Assembly (NCBI GenBank): GCA_013286595.1
Contig: JABDFI010000005.1
Coordinates: 1 to 64,000 of the forward strand
Length of the DNA stretch: 64,000 nucleotides
Direction of reading: 5' to 3'
DNA from: Chlamydiota bacterium
Lineage (GTDB): Bacteria > Chlamydiota > Chlamydiia > Chlamydiales > Rhabdochlamydiaceae
Position 1 is the stretch's first letter; every line of letters starts with the position of its first letter. This document shows, piece after piece, positions 60,950 through 64,000 of this stretch. The translations under genes were made by a program, and so were the position numbers. The notes below the pieces were generated by a model that saw only the letters and a list, made by a program, of their open reading frames with translations, searched no databases and had not been told where the DNA came from.

Positions 60950-61696
60950 ATGAAAAGAATATTCCCCCTAAAAAAACTCTTTTTAACCCTAATTGCTTCA
61001 ATTGTTACATTTGCTGCGATCATCGCATATCCGCAAGCTTATTATTTTAATGACAAAATTGAGTATAAAAACTTTAAAGTGTATTGCGATATAAAAATTT
61101 CGGATCAGATTTATTCAATTTTAGATGAAGTTGATCGGTTGATCAGACAATCAGATTGTTACGACCCGAACGTAAAGTTCAAGATTTTTCTCCGCGGTGA
61201 TGTAAATAAATACAATCTTTTCCCAGGTCAATTCCCTGATGGAGGATTTGGGCAAACTATTTCTCTGATCAAGAACGTATTTATCTACAAATCTGATTGC
61301 GCAGCAAATATTTCATATACTCATCTTGGGCACACGCGCACATTATCGAACGTTCTAGCCCATGAACTTATGCATGTACTTATAGAAAGCAAATGGTTAC
61401 TCAAGAGCAAAAGTGAATATTTTGAGAAGAATAGTTTATTTAAGTTTGGGTTATGGAAAGAAGAGGGCTATGCAGAATATATCGCCGGAGGTTCTTCACT
61501 GTCGATAGAGGATGGCCTAAAAATGTTGAATAACGAGGTCTCGATTGATTGTGTTCCTGAGTTTGAATATTTCAAATGCTGGCTGGCTATTCGACACCTC
61601 GTTTTAAAGAAACATATGACTTTTGAAGAGATATTGCACAAAAAACTTAATTTAGACGATGTATTGCAGGAAGCTAAAGATAAGTTGGATTCCTGA
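60950..61696 (+). CDS. Membrane-anchored/secreted gluzincin-like metallopeptidase
   Basis: Hydrophobic N-terminus; HExxH in VLAHELMHVLIESKWLL plus downstream KEEGYAEYIAGG. Confidence 0.65.
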   Translation: MKRIFPLKKLFLTLIASIVTFAAIIAYPQAYYFNDKIEYKNFKVYCDIKISDQIYSILDEVDRLIRQSDCYDPNVKFKIFLRGDVNKYNLFPGQFPDGGFGQTISLIKNVFIYKSDCAANISYTHLGHTRTLSNVLAHELMHVLIESKWLLKSKSEYFEKNSLFKFGLWKEEGYAEYIAGGSSLSIEDGLKMLNNEVSIDCVPEFEYFKCWLAIRHLVLKKHMTFEEILHKKLNLDDVLQEAKDKLDS

Positions 61697-61746
61697 ATAT
61701 TTCCTAAGAAGAGAAAGATATAGGACAGTCTTCGCATAAGAGGGAT

Positions 61747-62387
61747 ATGAAATTATCAATCTTGATATGCTCTTTAATTGCACTTCTATGTATCGGGGAG
61801 GCTTCGGTGCCAAAAATCATTTATCTAAATGGTCCTTCTAGTTCTGGAAAAACGACCTTAGCTAAAGCACTACAAGAATCTTTCTCTGAGCCTTATCTGC
61901 ATATTATATTGGGATTGATAAGATGATAGGTTTCATTCCCGAGAAATTGAATAATTTGGTTGCGGGTCCTGCGCCTCTTGGTTTTTCATGGGAAAAAGGA
62001 ATCGATCCTACTGGACATCCGATTTATCAATTGGTAGCTGGGCCTTTTGCTAAGAGAATTACACGCTCTCTAAAAGATATTGCTCTTCTTCTTGCTTCTC
62101 AAATGTATAATCTCATTATTGATGATGTAGCATTTGGAGCTATACAAGTTGAAGAATGGCGGGAGGTTTTCAAAGATTATAAAGTTCTCTATGTCGGGGT
62201 CATTACCCCTTTACACATTTTGGAAGATCGAGAACGCACGAGAGGGGACAGGGTTCTTGGCAGCGCTCGTGGACAATATTATCAAGTACACGAAAATGTG
62301 TCTTATGACATCGAGGTCGATACACATTCGTGTTCGGTCGAAGAAAATGTTAAAAAGATTCAAATGGCCTTGAAAATGAAAAATTAG
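61747..62387 (+). pseudogene. Chloramphenicol phosphotransferase (CPT)-like P-loop kinase, frameshifted
   Basis: KIIYLNGPSSSGKTTLAKALQESFSEPYLHI, then frame change to GIDKMIGFIPEKLN...QVEEWREVFKDYKVLYVGVITPLHILEDRERTRGDRVLGSARGQYYQVH. Confidence 0.75.
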
Positions 62388-62422
62388 TTTCTTAGTTAGT
62401 TTTTCTTTTTGTGTGCTAAAAG

Positions 62423-62570
62423 TGTGCCAATTTTGATTGTTGAGCCTTCAGGAGCTCTTGCTCTTGCTGCAGCCTTGTCATACAGCGGCGCATTAGAACG
62501 TGGTAAGCCTGTTGTTTGCATTGCAAGTGGAGGGAATGTCCTCCTCTCCTTTCTATGCAAAATGAATGCA
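62423..62570 (+). pseudogene. C-terminal fragment of a PLP-dependent threonine/serine dehydratase-like protein
   Basis: VPILIVEPSGALALAAALSYSGALERGKPVVCIASGGNV, then frameshift to SSPFYAK*. Confidence 0.6.
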
Positions 62571-62777
62571 TCTTTGTTGCAAATTTCTTGAAGCACTATG
62601 CCAATCTCACTATTTATAGATGATTTGTTGGCAGGCACTATGGCTGCTTCAAGCTCAAGTATCTATGGGTAGCAGCTATCTTTTATTTTGATGTGCTGTA
62701 AATGTGCCATTCCTAATTCAGCTCAAATTTAAGGTCAAGTATGTCAAGGATTTGCCTTCTTGCATCATGTGATATCT

Positions 62778-62826
62778 AATCCCTCGACCTTGGTCTTCGC
62801 GTGTTCGAGTCACGCCGCCCCCATTT
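62778..62826 (+). repeat. Duplicated 3' end of tRNA-Tyr (att-like direct repeat)
   Basis: aatccctcgaccttggtcttcgcgtgttcgagtcacgccgcccccatttt versus 60798-60846. Confidence 0.9.
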
Positions 62827-63001
62827 TCTCAATGAAAATCAGCTTTAAAACCGGTCAACTTTAAGCCCCTTTTAAACATGGAAAAGGACGCTCATGGGAC
62901 AGCAATACTTAACACTCTAGTTTAAAAAGGGCCAATGCTGTTAAATTTTGTCATTATTTTTCAGATATAGGCTTTTAGAATGAATAATTAAGCCACCCTA
63001 T

Positions 63002-63301
63002 CTAATTCCAATCTTTTGGATCTTGCTCTGAAGCTAAACCAGCAAAAAGTACTCCTGCATTATTGATCAAGCAGTGCACTTCTCCAGATTTTTTCTCCGC
63101 TTGGACAATCGCCGCTTGAAAACTCGAAAGATCGGTTACATCTATCTCGGCGCAGTGGACGTTTGGTAATTCCAACGCTTGCAATTTAGAAAGCCTTCGG
63201 GCTGCGAGAAGGAGAGGATAGCCGGCTTGTGAAAAATGGATGGCAAGAGCTTTTCCAATTCCAGCGCTAGCTCCTGTAATAACGACGAGACCTTTTTGCA
63301 T
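63002..63301 (-). pseudogene. Truncated short-chain dehydrogenase/reductase (N-terminal Rossmann part only)
   Basis: LVVITGASAGIGKALAIHFSQAGYPLLLAARR...CLINNAGVLFAGLASEQDPKDWN*; no YxxxK catalytic region. Confidence 0.8.
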
Positions 63302-63304
63302 ATT

Positions 63305-63485
63305 GAGGCAGTTGCAAAACTCCACTCCACAGAAAAATCGATGATTTTGAGTCAGTTTGCCAGCCGCTTAAGCGGCCGTGGCCCCATCCCGAGCACATAC
63401 TTCAAGCGAGTAGGGCTCGGAGATGGGGTGGCAAAATGGCTCAAAAGGGCGATTTTGCTGTGGTGTGGAGTTTTGCAATTGCCTC
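63305..63485. mobile_element. MITE-like element, family A, full copy 2 (181 bp)
   Basis: gaggcagttgcaaaact...agttttgcaattgcctc; shares the internal sequence of 9269-9451 in inverse orientation. Confidence 0.85.
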
Positions 63486-63642
63486 GATATTCTGTTCTTT
63501 ATGAGAGAACAGTTGGAAGTAATGTTAATGAAAATGGTTGAGAAATATTCAGATCTTTCTCTAAGAAGTCCTTTGCAAAAAATATAAAAACTGACAGAAA
63601 GAAAAAAAGATAGATTAAAAAATTAAGAAGGGCGTTATTAGA

Positions 63643-64000
63643 ATGGAATGGGAAAAGGCTTATCTGGAATCGTTAATTAACGCTTTATGCCCTCATGGGA
63701 ATGTCCTAGAAGTGGGCTTTCATCAAGGATATTCGTCTGCGCTTATCCAGACCTTCAATCCTCAAAGCCATATCATTATTGAATCGGATGCACAGGTTGC
63801 TAAAAATGCCATAAAATGGGCTAGCAACTACACAAATGTGACTGTCATTCAAGACATATGGCAAAATACTCTTCCTCGTTTGGGGATTTTCGATGCGATC
63901 TTTTTCAATCAACGCTTGGCTGGCAGCCGAGTGGATATCACAGAATATAAAGAAAGTGGACTCAACGCTTTAAACAAAGGAAAAGAGATAGCCTTGATGT
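63643..64000 (+). CDS. SAM-dependent methyltransferase-like protein (partial, runs off window)
   Basis: GNVLEVGFHQGYSSALIQTFNPQSHIIIESDAQVAKNAIKWA...IFDAIFFNQ. Confidence 0.6.
   Translation, partial: MEWEKAYLESLINALCPHGNVLEVGFHQGYSSALIQTFNPQSHIIIESDAQVAKNAIKWASNYTNVTVIQDIWQNTLPRLGIFDAIFFNQRLAGSRVDITEYKESGLNALNKGKEIALM

Overview
This 64 kb window is chromosomal DNA from a Chlamydiales bacterium, most likely an amoeba-associated Parachlamydia-related lineage. That assignment is inferred from gene content and order. The core backbone includes map-truA, rpmB, sthA, clpB, malQ, a type III secretion block (chaperone, copN/sctW, sctV, sctU), ychF, ribF, truB, rbfA, infB, nusA, rpsA, rpe, efp, accB, accC, surE and ttcA, plus four tRNA genes (Asp, Val, Thr, Tyr). 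Accessory genes with a host-interaction look are inserted into this backbone: (i) an F-box protein with 16 near-identical LRRs; (ii) an F-box protein fused to two copies of a beta-sandwich/CBM-like module; (iii) a second protein with the same duplicated module, next to the T3SS genes; (iv) a 1037-aa GlgB-like GH13 enzyme with a ~330-aa unique N-terminus; (v) a secreted papain-like protease with Ig-like and malectin-like domains; (vi) a very small Ala/Pro-rich ORF. Most of these have unusually A+T-rich leaders. Several families of non-autonomous inverted-repeat elements (MITE-like) occupy intergenic gaps and sometimes form gene ends. A ~2 kb island lies downstream of tRNA-Tyr, bounded by a duplicated tRNA 3' end, and carries a metallopeptidase-like gene and decayed gene fragments. 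The best candidate for something undescribed is the F-box/CBM-like fusion and its sibling, together with the glucan-enzyme paralog. All family calls come from reading the sequence by eye; no searches were run.
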